Assembly (NCBI GenBank): GCA_016704445.1 | Contig: JADJAE010000008.1 | Coordinates: 124,001-188,000 of the forward strand | Reading direction: 5' to 3' | Length of the DNA stretch: 64,000 bases | DNA from: Deltaproteobacteria bacterium | Lineage (GTDB): Bacteria > Myxococcota_A > Polyangia > Polyangiales > Ga0077539 | Shown: positions 36,694 to 44,575 of the stretch, piece by piece | Numbering within the stretch: position 1 is the first letter of the stretch | How the letters are laid out: each line of letters begins with the position of its first letter | The notes under the pieces: model-generated | The model's database searches: none | What the model saw: the letters and a program-made list of their open reading frames with translations, nothing else | Told to the model about the DNA's origin: nothing | Position numbers and translations under genes: made by a program

Positions 36694-38208
36694 TCAGCGC
36701 AGGAAGACGTCCGCCACGACCCCGCCCGCCGCGATGCCGCCGCCGAGCGCCAGCACCGACGCGGCCAGCCAGAGCCCCCAGCGCCGGGCGCCCTTCGGGG
36801 CGACCACCGGAGCGGGGGGCGGCGCCGAGAGCGGCGTCCACTTCTGCGTCGGCGCCTCGGCCATCTCGGGAAGCTCCGGGAGGTCGAGCTTCACCGCGGG
36901 CTCGAGCACCACGTCGGCGTCGTGCTTCTTCGCGCCGTCGGGCACGGCGGTCACCGGCACGTCCTCGGTGCGCCAGCCCCTCGGCGCGACGGCCTCGGCC
37001 GACACCTGCGGCTCGACGAAGCCGCGAAACCCGCGCCCCGGCAGCGTCGGCCCCCGCAGGATGCTCTTGCGCTGCACCGGCCGGACGCCCGAGTCGCTGG
37101 CCAGGGCGCTCTTCTCCGCCGGGGGGTCGCTCGGCCGGGCGGCGCTCGGCACCTCGGGCATGATCTCGAAGGAATCCCGGGTCACCGACGGGTCCGTCGA
37201 CCGCAGCGCCGAGCGCTCCCGGGCGATGCGGGTGCGCGCCACGGACTCCATGAAGGCCCCGATCTCGTCCTCGGTGGCCAGCCGCGAGGGGGCCACCGAG
37301 CGCAGCGCCTCCGCGAACTCCTTGGCCGTGGCGAAGCGCTCCGCGGGGTCGATGGAGAGCGCGCGCATCACCACCGCGCAGAGGGCGTCGGGGAGGTCGC
37401 CCCGCACCGACGCGAGCGGCAGCGCGGCCTCGCGCGCCCGGAGACGCGACTCGCTGAAGCCCGTGCGCGACGGGAACAACCGCTGTAGCGTGAGCGCCTC
37501 CCAGAGCACCACGCCCGCGGAGAACACGTCCGCGCGGCGGTCGTAGCGCTGCGCCTGGATGACCTCCGGCGCCATGTACGCGAGCTTGCCCTTGAGCATC
37601 CCCGGGGAGGTGAAGGCCACGCGGCCCTCGGCGCGCGCGCTGCCGAAGCCCGAGATGCGGGCCACGCCGTCGACGCCGATGAGGATGTGCTGCGGCGACA
37701 CGTCGCGGTGCACCACGGACATCGGGAGCCCCTTGTCCGTGAGCAGCTCGTGGGCGGCGTGCAGGCCCTCGAGCGCGTCAGCGAGCACGCGCAGCACGAT
37801 GCTCGTCGGGAGCACGCGGCGCAGCGCCGTGGCGGTCTGCTGCACGGCGGCGAGCGAGTCGCCCTGGATGTACTCCATCGCCGTGTAGAGCTCGGCGCCC
37901 TCGCTCGCGCCCTCGAAGAGCGACACGGCGTTGGGGTGGCGCAGCGCGGTCATGATGCGCGCCTCGTCGATGAACATCGGCGCGAAGCTCTCGTCGATAG
38001 CGAGGTGCGGGTGCATCCGGCGCAGCGCCACGACGATCTCGGGCAGCTGCCGGTGACGCGCGAGGTGCACCGAGGCCATGGTCCCGCCGCCGATACGGGT
38101 CACGAGGTCAAAGGGTCCGACCACGGACGGCGCCTGGGAGGGGCGGAGCGACGTCGGGGCGCTGGAGATTCGCGGACTACGAGCGAGCGCGCGAGCTGAG
38201 GTACCCAT
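36694..38208 (-). CDS. Ser/Thr kinase-like protein, probable pseudokinase, C-terminal TM
   Basis: A 504-residue protein with a kinase fold (about residues 30-300) and a single C-terminal membrane helix (WGLWLAASVLALGGGIAAGG). The three catalytic landmarks are altered. The VAIK Lys is Arg (VVALRRMHP). In HRDVSPQHILI the Asn after the loop is His, although the HRD Asp remains. DFG reads GFG (ARISGFGSA). The glycine loop IGGGTMASVHLA, APE (YMAPEVIQA) and the alpha-F Asp (DVFSAGVVLWE) are kept. Loss of Lys, Asn and DFG-Asp argues against phosphotransfer. A Pro/Ser-rich linker precedes the helix. Probably a signalling scaffold; the inactive state is inferred. ATG 38208 preferred over 38259. Confidence 0.88.
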   Translation of the reverse strand: MGTSARALARSPRISSAPTSLRPSQAPSVVGPFDLVTRIGGGTMASVHLARHRQLPEIVVALRRMHPHLAIDESFAPMFIDEARIMTALRHPNAVSLFEGASEGAELYTAMEYIQGDSLAAVQQTATALRRVLPTSIVLRVLADALEGLHAAHELLTDKGLPMSVVHRDVSPQHILIGVDGVARISGFGSARAEGRVAFTSPGMLKGKLAYMAPEVIQAQRYDRRADVFSAGVVLWEALTLQRLFPSRTGFSESRLRAREAALPLASVRGDLPDALCAVVMRALSIDPAERFATAKEFAEALRSVAPSRLATEDEIGAFMESVARTRIARERSALRSTDPSVTRDSFEIMPEVPSAARPSDPPAEKSALASDSGVRPVQRKSILRGPTLPGRGFRGFVEPQVSAEAVAPRGWRTEDVPVTAVPDGAKKHDADVVLEPAVKLDLPELPEMAEAPTQKWTPLSAPPPAPVVAPKGARRWGLWLAASVLALGGGIAAGGVVADVFLR

Positions 38209-38302
38209 GAACTCCGCCGTTATCAGAGCGGCAGAGCTCTCCGCAAAAATCCGTCGCACAATCTCGGCGCGGGTGACCTCTCGCCGTGAGGGTGGAAAAG
38301 CC

Positions 38303-38647
38303 TCAGTCGGCGTGCGAGTCGATGACCATCTCGGGCATGGGCCCGGCGGGCGGCGCCGTGAGGTCGAGCCCGTGAATCTCCTTGACCTGCTCGACGAACC
38401 ACCGGGTGAAGGAGTCGCTCCCCTGGCCGAAGTTTCGGAAGGCCGCCACGGGGTTGGGGCCCTCCAGCGTCACGATGACCATGTCGCCCATCGGGGTCGA
38501 CTGGATGAAGGTGCGCTCACGCACCCCGAGGGCCCTGCGCGAGGCGGCGAAGCCCGCGCGACGGGAGCCCTTGAGCTCGTTCATGAAGCCCCTCCACGCC
38601 TCGGTCTTGCCCGCAGGAATGGGAACCGCCATTGCAAACAGTGCCAT
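38303..38647 (-). CDS. Small dimeric alpha/beta-barrel-like hypothetical protein
   Basis: A 114-residue soluble protein. ALFAMAVPIPAGKTEAWRGF opens like proteins of the dimeric alpha/beta-barrel (antibiotic monooxygenase/DUF6176-like) type, with a strand, 'pgK...w..f...L' helix, then RERTFIQSTPMGDMVIVTLE and FRNFGQGSDSFTRWFVEQVK. No catalytic residue set can be named. ATG at 38647 with GGAGGT about 6 bases upstream is preferred over an upstream Met at 38680. Transcribed away from the AhpD-like gene across a 249-bp spacer in which I recognise only the two start regions. Confidence 0.7.
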   Translation of the reverse strand: MALFAMAVPIPAGKTEAWRGFMNELKGSRRAGFAASRRALGVRERTFIQSTPMGDMVIVTLEGPNPVAAFRNFGQGSDSFTRWFVEQVKEIHGLDLTAPPAGPMPEMVIDSHAD

Positions 38648-38896
38648 CGGAGACCTCCCCTGGAATTGTCGGGTCCACACGTCCCCCGCGTAGATCCCGC
38701 CGCTGCCTGGAGCTGACCGCGGCGCGCGTCAATCGCCCTCGTGGAGAGAGCCTCGCGATCGCCGTCGCGCTGACGCTTCGCTGCTTGCGATGGCCGGACG
38801 GAGGCTCCAGCAGTAGCGCGACCATCGGGGTGGCGATGGCACTGGGTGACCCGCGCGGCGGGTCTGCGAGCACACGTCACGGAGAGGAGTCCGTCC

Positions 38897-39340
38897 ATGG
38901 CAGCGTTGATCAAGAAGAACGAGCTCCATCGCGAGATCGAGCAGAGCCTCGGGCTGGTGCCCGGGTGGGCGCGCCAGATGCCCGACACGGCCCTCGACGG
39001 CTTCTGGGCCCTGCTGAGGGACTTCGCGCTGGCCGAGACGAAGATCCCCAACAAGTACAAGGAGCTCATCGGTCTCGGGGTCGCCGGGGCGACGCGGTGC
39101 CGGTACTGCGCGCTCTATCACACCGAGGGGGCGCGGCTGCACGGCGCCACGGACGAGGAGATCGCGGAGGCCAGCGCCATGGCCGGGCTCACGATGATGG
39201 GCAGCACCTACCTCAACGCGGCCATGGTCGACTACGAGACCTTCGAGAAGGAGCTCGCGAGCATCGTCGCGTACGCGAAGGCCCACAGGCCTCAGCCCAG
39301 CGTCCGCCAGCAGGCGGGGGTCGAGCGTGGAAGGCACTAG
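38897..39340 (+). CDS. AhpD-like / carboxymuconolactone decarboxylase-family protein
   Basis: A 147-residue CMD-family helical protein. The redox signature TRCRYCALYHTEGARLHGAT (about residues 55-74) matches the 'C..C...H...a...G.t' of AhpD-like peroxidase-associated proteins, followed by EEIAEASAMAGLTMMGSTYL. It also has IPNKYKELIGLGVAGA before the Cys pair. CxxC-H indicates thiol redox chemistry with hydroperoxides rather than gamma-carboxymuconolactone decarboxylation. ATG 38897 is preceded by GGAGAGGAG. The 3' end overlaps the next gene's GTG by 14 bp. Confidence 0.88.
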   Translation: MAALIKKNELHREIEQSLGLVPGWARQMPDTALDGFWALLRDFALAETKIPNKYKELIGLGVAGATRCRYCALYHTEGARLHGATDEEIAEASAMAGLTMMGSTYLNAAMVDYETFEKELASIVAYAKAHRPQPSVRQQAGVERGRH

Positions 39341-39626
39341 CACTGACATCCTCCAGCGCCTGATGGCGGACGGGCTGCTGAGCCTGGAGGCCGGCCGTCA
39401 CCGCACCACGCGGCGCTGGCAGGCGGCCATGGCGCGGGTGGCCCTCCGCCTCCTTCAACAGGGAGCCGACGACGACGACCTGCGCCTGCCCGTCGCCTGC
39501 GCCCTCGTAGAGTTCTATGGCGACCTGCCGAACGAGGAGATCACCCGGCTGATCGAGGTGCTGACGCCGATCGAGGCCGCCGAGCTCGACCCGCGGATCC
39601 ACATCCGTCTGTCGCAGGTGCCGTGA
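39327..39626 (+). CDS. Small hypothetical helical protein
   Basis: A 99-residue protein starting with GTG inside the 3' end of the AhpD-like gene, so probably coupled. All-helical with an Arg-rich centre (HRTTRRWQAAMARVALRLLQ), an acidic loop QGADDDDLRLPVACA, and LPNEEITRLIEVLTPIEAAE. No Cys, signal or membrane segment. Not recognised. The repeated gene overlap suggests a joint role with the AhpD-like protein. Confidence 0.65.
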   Translation: MEGTSTDILQRLMADGLLSLEAGRHRTTRRWQAAMARVALRLLQQGADDDDLRLPVACALVEFYGDLPNEEITRLIEVLTPIEAAELDPRIHIRLSQVP

Positions 39627-39688
39627 CGTTCTGCGCGGTCGATGAGCCGGTTGTTTGGTGCCGGGGCGTGCACTAGGCTCGCGCGGCC

Positions 39689-40393
39689 TTGAACGACCGA
39701 ACCCGCACGCTGCTGCTCCTGGGGATCTTTGCTGACGTCGGGTGCGCGTCGCGGCCGGGCGGTCCGACGGACGTGCTCCAGTCGTACTCCGAGGCGCTGC
39801 GCGACGGACGGATGCGCGATGCCTGGGGGATGCTGTCCACGGCGGCGCGAGAGTCGATGCCCTTCGAGCGCTTCGAGGCGACCGCGAGGGAGCGCCCCGA
39901 CGAGCTGGCCGACGCGATCCGGGCGTACGGCGAGCTGGAGCCCGAGGCCCCGGTGACGGCGCACCTGGAGCTGTCGTCGGGGGAGACGCTGACGCTCATC
40001 GAGGAGGGCGGCCGGTGGAGGCTCGACCCGAGCGCGCTGGACTTCTATGGGCAGCACACGCCCGCGCAGGCGCTGCGGTCGTACGTTCGCGCGCACGAGC
40101 GGTCGCGCTGGGACGTGCTGCTGACCCTGGCTCCGTCGGCGGTGCGCGAGGCGATCGCGCGGGCCGCGGCGGCGGCGGGCGTCACCCCGGAGGCGCGGCT
40201 GCAGTCGGGCTTCGGCGGCGCGGACTCGACGCGGGTGCATGCGGTGACCCGTGGGCTGCGCGACGCGCTGGAGCGAGGGCGTACCATCGAGGTGGCCGGC
40301 GATCGGGCGACGATGGCCTATGGGACGGGCGGCCGGTCGCTGGCCCGTCTGGTGCGAGAAGATGGCCGGTGGCGGGTCGCAGAGCCCGAGTAG
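39689..40393 (+). CDS. Lipoprotein with two NTF2-like halves
   Basis: A 234-residue exported protein starting at TTG 39689 (no in-frame ATG/GTG nearby). Signal TLLLLGIFADVGC with lipid Cys at about residue 19. Two similar halves follow: VLQSYSEALRDGRMRDAWGM ... LTLIEEGGRWRLD, and ALRSYVRAHERSRWDVLLTL ... SLARLVREDGRWRVAEPE. Each has the 'l..y..a...gd...a..lls' helix and a terminal 'v..dgrWrv' strand, the pattern of NTF2/SnoaL-like or DUF4878-type domains. A binding rather than catalytic role is likely. Followed 13 bp later by the next gene. Confidence 0.65.
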   Translation: MNDRTRTLLLLGIFADVGCASRPGGPTDVLQSYSEALRDGRMRDAWGMLSTAARESMPFERFEATARERPDELADAIRAYGELEPEAPVTAHLELSSGETLTLIEEGGRWRLDPSALDFYGQHTPAQALRSYVRAHERSRWDVLLTLAPSAVREAIARAAAAAGVTPEARLQSGFGGADSTRVHAVTRGLRDALERGRTIEVAGDRATMAYGTGGRSLARLVREDGRWRVAEPE

Positions 40394-40406
40394 ACGGAGC
40401 GCGTGG

Positions 40407-41501
40407 ATGGCCTCGTACGGACCTTCAGACAAAGATCTTCGGCGGATGACCCTGGCGGGCGAGCTCGCCTACGCGCAGTCCATCGCGAGCAGCGCCGCGG
40501 GGCGGCTGTCCTTCGAGGACGCGCTCGGGGAGATCAACCAGCGGGTGTCCGCGCTCAACGCCCTGGCGGAGAGCGTCGCGAGGGCGAGGGCGCGGGGCTA
40601 CGTGTGGGGCGGCGACCTGGAGGCCGTCGGCAACGCGGCGCAGTCGCAGGCCCGCGCGGCCTTCGATGGCGCGCGCGCGGAGTCGGCCCGGGCGGCCTCG
40701 GCGCTGCGGGGACAGGTGAGCGCGCTGGAGCGCGACGTGCGACGGGCGGCCTCCGGGGACGTGCTGCGCAACGAGGGGTTGATCAACAGCGTGACGGCGC
40801 AGGCGCGCGGGCTCGACGAGGCGATCAGCGCCGCGAAGGGTCGTGTGCTCGCGGGGGCGGCGCAGTTCATCGGGGCGGTCGACGCGCTGTCGACGCGGAT
40901 GACGCGGGTGCACTGGACCCTCGACCAGTTCGAGGGCGCGAGCTTCACGATGCAGCCCGAGGAGAACCCCATCTTCGCGGCCAAGGCGACCTGGGAGGAC
41001 CATCCCAGCGGCAAGGTCGAGGGGCTGCTGATGCTGACCGCGCACCGGCTTCGCTTCGAGTACCAGGAGGAGGTGGTGCTCGAGCGGTCGTTCGTGTTCT
41101 TCGCGTCGAAGACCGAGACGCGGCGCAAGCTGCTGCTCGACGCGCTGGTGGGTCACCTCGCCGGCTCCGAGGCCAGCGAGCGGGGGCTGCTCATCAAGGA
41201 CCAGGTGCTGTCGCTGCGGCTGCACCCGCAGTCCGGCGGGCCGACGTCGGTGACGCTGGAGCTCGACGACGACCGCGCGGCGGAGGTCGACACGGTGATC
41301 GAGCAGATCCGCTCTGGGGACCTGGAGCGCGGGCGCTATCAGGGGCCGATGCCCACCGGGAGCCGCGTGGGGGTTCCGGTGAAGTGGCCGGAGAAGTGCG
41401 AGACCTGCGGCGCCGGGATGCAGCCGCCGGTGAAGGGTCAGACCTACCTCACCTGCGAGTACTGCAGGGCCCGGCACGACGTGACCCTCGGCGAGGGCTG
41501 A
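40407..41501 (+). CDS. Coiled-coil protein with PH/GRAM-like core and C-terminal zinc ribbon
   Basis: A 364-residue soluble protein. Residues 15-165 are a long Ala/Arg/Glu-rich coiled coil (ALAESVARARARGYVW ... LRGQVSALERDVRRAAS). Residues 185-310 contain a strand-rich PH/GRAM-like fold (ENPIFAAKATWEDHPSGKVE, GLLMLTAHRLRFEYQEEVVL, ERSFVFFASK). The C-terminus is a zinc ribbon CETCGAGMQPP...CEYCRARHDV (about 330-360). ATG 40407 comes 13 bp after the preceding lipoprotein. Family not recognised. The layout suggests a membrane-proximal or nucleic-acid-linked adaptor. Confidence 0.7.
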   Translation: MASYGPSDKDLRRMTLAGELAYAQSIASSAAGRLSFEDALGEINQRVSALNALAESVARARARGYVWGGDLEAVGNAAQSQARAAFDGARAESARAASALRGQVSALERDVRRAASGDVLRNEGLINSVTAQARGLDEAISAAKGRVLAGAAQFIGAVDALSTRMTRVHWTLDQFEGASFTMQPEENPIFAAKATWEDHPSGKVEGLLMLTAHRLRFEYQEEVVLERSFVFFASKTETRRKLLLDALVGHLAGSEASERGLLIKDQVLSLRLHPQSGGPTSVTLELDDDRAAEVDTVIEQIRSGDLERGRYQGPMPTGSRVGVPVKWPEKCETCGAGMQPPVKGQTYLTCEYCRARHDVTLGEG

Positions 41502-41508
41502 AGCCCGC

Positions 41509-42724
41509 TCAGGGCTCGACGTTGGCCCAGGCCGGGTCGTCGTTGTTCATGCGGCCGAGCCAGTCGATGAGGACGGTTCCGTCGGCGCCGCGGGCAGTGC
41601 CGTTTCTGCCGATGAGCACGTGGCCCTGGTCGTCGACGTAGAAGTGCCGCGCGTTGGGGATCGGGGCGAGCAGCCGCCGCGTGGCGTCCGCGAGCTGCGT
41701 CTGGAACTGCTCGGGCGTCACTCCGAAGAACGCGCTGATGGTGGTGTCCTGCGTGTACGAGAGCAGGGCGAAGCGCGCGGGCGGCGGAAAGCGCCGGGCG
41801 TAGTAGGGGAGCAGCGCCTCCAGGCGGTCGCGGCACTCGGGGCAGCCTGCCGGGAGCTGGACGTTCCAGGTGGTGCGCCACTGGGCCCAGCGGTCGGCGG
41901 GGGGCGACATCGGGGGCCCGGAGTCGTCGAGCAGGTCGACGCGCACGCCGGGGAATGCGTTGGCGACGCGCTCCCAGTGGATGCCTGCGCCGAAGCCGCC
42001 CGCGGAGAGGCCGCTCAGGGTCACCCGCTCGGCGTCGGTGAAGGTGCGGGAGAGCCTCGCGAGGAAGGCGTCCATGTTGCGCGCGCCGACGTGGAAGGTG
42101 CGCTCGAGGCGGCTGCCCCAGCGGTGCTCGATGATGCGATCGCCGGCGTGGACGTCGCCGGTGCAGTAGGGGACGTAGACGAGGTTGGCGTCTCGCCACG
42201 GGTTGCGCGCGTTGCCGCGGTTGAAGAGCGTGAAGCCCGAGAGCCCGCGGGTCTCGGACGCGAACTGGCCGGGGTCCGTAGCCCGAGGAGAGGTTGACCG
42301 CGCTCTGGACGCCGTAGCAGGTGAAGCCGTCCCAGCAGGCGCCGCCGCCCTGGAGGAAGATCACCACGCGGCGTGATCCGGGGTGGAGGCTGACGCCGAT
42401 GCCGGTGGGCTCGCCGTTGCCGCACGCGCTGTCCGGGAAGGGCACCCAGGTCCACTGGTCGGCGGGCGCGGTGATGGGCTCCATCGGGGAGGAGGCATCG
42501 GGGTGGAAGGTCTCGATGGGGACATCGGGCTTGGGCGGCACGTCGACCGCGAGCGGAGCGTCGGCGGCGACGTCGAGCGCGGCGTCGATCGCGAGCGGGG
42601 CGTCGGCGGCGACCGAGGCGTCGGTCGAGGGCGCGGTCGTGACCTCGCCGCACGCGGCGAGCGAGGCGGAGAGCGCGAGGAGCGAGAGGACGCGACGGGT
42701 GCTGGGCGCGATCGGCGACGGCAT
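41509..42724 (-). CDS. Pectin acetylesterase-like lipoprotein (apparent frameshift)
   Basis: A secreted alpha/beta hydrolase of about 404 residues after bridging one shift. Lipoprotein signal VLSLLALSASLAACG, then a 45-residue Asp/Ala/Pro linker. PAE-family motifs: VVIFLQGGGACWDGFTCYG (oxyanion 'GGG.C') and, in the second frame, LSGLSAGGFGAGIHWERVAN (nucleophile G-L-S-A-G-G), with RHFYVDDQGHVLIG probably carrying the His. The frame changes at SSGY/PGQFASETRGLSGF, beside the CCCC run at 42271-42274; the 1216-nt span is 3n+1, consistent with one extra base. Closest to plant/bacterial PAE/notum-like esterases. True substrate unknown. Confidence 0.8.
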
Positions 42725-42770
42725 GGACGCGACTATGCCGGGAGGGCGCGGAGCACGACAAGCGGGCGGC

Positions 42771-42782
42771 GTGTGGTCGTCA
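42771..42782. repeat. 12-bp direct repeat, copy 1 (GTGTGGTCGTCA)
   Basis: Exact match to copy 2 at 42867-42878, 96 bp downstream. Both are followed by a C/G-rich run (CGGGGG). Situated in the 168-bp spacer between the PAE-like gene and the WYL gene; a paired regulator site is possible. Confidence 0.6.
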
Positions 42783-42819
42783 ATGACGGGGGTCGGACCT
42801 CGATGCCGCAGCGGAAGTC

Positions 42820-42848
42820 GTTGCCCCCGAAGGGGCGCGGATGCGAAC
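42820..42848 (+). other. CRISPR-repeat-like element upstream of WYL-cas6
   Basis: 29 bases with the layout of a type I CRISPR repeat: GTTGCCCCC-GAA-GGGGCGCGG, then ATGCGAAC. The short stem (CCCC/GGGG) and GCGGAT...GAAC end resemble type I-C-like repeats of the form GTCGCCCC...GGGGCGTGGATTGAAAC. An ATTGAAAT follows at 42858-42865. Only one copy is present, so this is not an array. It may be a degenerate repeat, a Cas6 substrate in the cas6 leader, or chance in GC-rich DNA. Confidence 0.4.
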
Positions 42849-42866
42849 CTGCAAGATATTGAAATT

Positions 42867-42878
42867 GTGTGGTCGTCA
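42867..42878. repeat. 12-bp direct repeat, copy 2 (GTGTGGTCGTCA)
   Basis: Second exact copy, 14 bp upstream of the WYL ATG at 42893, following a short AT-rich stretch (GATATTGAAATT, 42855-42866). Confidence 0.6.
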
Positions 42879-42892
42879 CGGGGGGATAGCGA

Positions 42893-43908
42893 ATGGGGAG
42901 AAGAAGCGGATCGGACTCGGCCACGAAGGCCATCGGGCTCTTCCTGGAGCGGTCGATCTGGGCGCAGGCGGAGCTGGCGAGGAGCTCGATCTCACCACCG
43001 AGGCGACGCGCTCGGTGCTTCGCTCGCTCTGTGACGCGCAGATTCCGCTGAGCTCGGAGCGGCACGGGCCGCAGGTGTACTGGAAGCTCGAGGAGGGCTG
43101 GCTCGCGGGGAGCGTGCGCATCCGCAAGGCGCTGCTGCCGGAGTTCTATGCGCTGATCCTGAGCGCGCCGAGGGGACCCGGGAGGGAGCGCTTCCTGCGC
43201 GAGCTGCTGGCGGCGGGGGGATGGGGCGAGAAGGCCGTGGACGCGATCGTCCCGGCGACGATGCCCGACGAGGTCGACCGGCAATTGCGGGCGCTGCTCG
43301 ACTCGGTGCGGCGGCGGCAGTGCCTCGCGATCAAGTACCACAGCCAGAACAGCGGCGACCTGAGCTGGCGCGACGTCTCACCGCAGCTCGTGGAGCACGC
43401 GGGCACGCCGAGGGTGATCGCGTGGTGCCACCGCAGCGGGGCGCTGAAGGTCTTCCGGGTGGACCGCATCCAGGACACGGCGACGCGGCCCGCGGTGGTG
43501 TTTCGGGAGACGCCCCGAGCGGAGATCGAGGAGTTTCAGCGCGGCGGGGTCAACGGGTACCGAGGCGCGGCGCGGGTGCCGTTCTGGTTCGAGGTGCGCC
43601 GCTCGGAGCGGTGGATCGAGGACAACCTCCCGGCGATGTTCACGTTCAAGAAGACCGTGAGCGGCGATCGCATGAGGGTGGAGGGCGAGGTCGCGGGGCA
43701 CCTGGTGCTCGCTCGCTTCGTGGCGAGCCTCGGCGCCCATGTGATGGGGATGGACCCCGCGCTTGCGGAGGCGGTGCGCGAGGTGGCGGAGGGCGCGCTG
43801 GAGGCCGCGAGGGCGGCGCTGAACGCGGGCTCAGTGACGACTATCGGCGACGATGCTGCGGGGCGGATAGGAGTGATCCACCTCCGTAGATTCGCCCGAA
43901 AGCGATGA
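42893..43908 (+). CDS. WYL-domain transcriptional regulator (apparent frameshift)
   Basis: A regulator of about 338 residues. The N-terminal HTH is read from ATG 42893 (MGRRSGSDSATKAIGLFLER, SIWAQAELAR). The family sequence then continues in another frame as ELDLTTEATRSVLRSLCDAQ. One missing base near GG at 42981 explains the change (span is 3n+2). The WYL core is intact: LLDSVRRRQCLAIKYHSQNS, WRDVSPQLVEHAGTPRVIAW and CHRSGALKVFRVDRIQDT, a ligand-sensing fold, with a C-terminal WCX-like domain (FWFEVRRSERWIEDN). WYL proteins often regulate CRISPR and other defence loci. Its TGA overlaps the cas6 ATG (ATGA). Confidence 0.85.
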
Positions 43909-44567
43909 AGGAACCCACTGCAACGCGATTGATACAAGCCCCGGCGCGGGTCGATGTGGCCTTCTCCCTCACCGGCGAGCGGGTGCCCGCCGAGCACGGC
44001 TACGCGCTCTTCGCGGCGATGTGCAGGATCATCGACGACCTGCACGGGGCCTCGTGGCTGTCGGTGCATCCGATCCCGGGAGAGCCCAACAGCGACGGGA
44101 CGCTGACGCTGCGGCCGGACGAGCTGGCGCTGCGACTGCGGGTCGACCAGGCGTACCTCGATCGGGTGCTGCCGATGGCGGGCGCGACGCTCAGCATCGA
44201 GGGGCACGTGGTGACCGTCGGGGCCTCGCGGGTGCTCCCGCTGGAGCCCGTGGCGGACCTCGGGGCGTGGATGGTGGCGCTCAAGGACGGCGCCGACCGC
44301 CAGGAGTTCGAGGCGTACCTGCGGCGGAGGCTCGACGTGGTGGGGGTGCGGGCCGCGGTGGAGATCCCTGCGCCGATGGGTGCGGCTGCGGGAGAGCACC
44401 CCGACGGGCGGCAGGTGCTGCACATCCGTCAGCAGACCATCGTGGGCTGTCCGGTGATCCTGCGGGGGCTGTCCGCCGAGGACTCGCTGAGGGTGCAGAG
44501 ACTCGGCATCGGAGGGAGGCAGCGCTTCGGCTGCGGGGTCTTCGCTCCGATGCGCTCGACCGGCTGA
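43905..44567 (+). CDS. cas6: CRISPR endoribonuclease Cas6, Cmx6 (type I-MYXAN) family, solitary
   Basis: A 220-residue Cas6 of the Cmx6 subfamily. Visible signatures: VDVAFSLTGERVPAEHGYAL with a candidate catalytic His in AEHGYALFAAM (about residue 31), LHGASWLSVHPIPGE, DELALRLRVDQAYLDRVLPM, and the C-terminal GLSAEDSLRVQRLGIGGRQR then FGCGVFAPMR, the Gly-rich RNA-binding loop. Cas6 cuts pre-crRNA within repeats. Here it is coupled to a WYL regulator, but no cas7, cas5, cas8, cas3, cas1/2 or array occurs in the ~20 kb on either side, so it either works in trans on arrays elsewhere or has another RNA target. Family assignment is firm; role is inferred. Confidence 0.9.
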   Translation: MKEPTATRLIQAPARVDVAFSLTGERVPAEHGYALFAAMCRIIDDLHGASWLSVHPIPGEPNSDGTLTLRPDELALRLRVDQAYLDRVLPMAGATLSIEGHVVTVGASRVLPLEPVADLGAWMVALKDGADRQEFEAYLRRRLDVVGVRAAVEIPAPMGAAAGEHPDGRQVLHIRQQTIVGCPVILRGLSAEDSLRVQRLGIGGRQRFGCGVFAPMRSTG

Positions 44568-44575
44568 ACCGTCGC

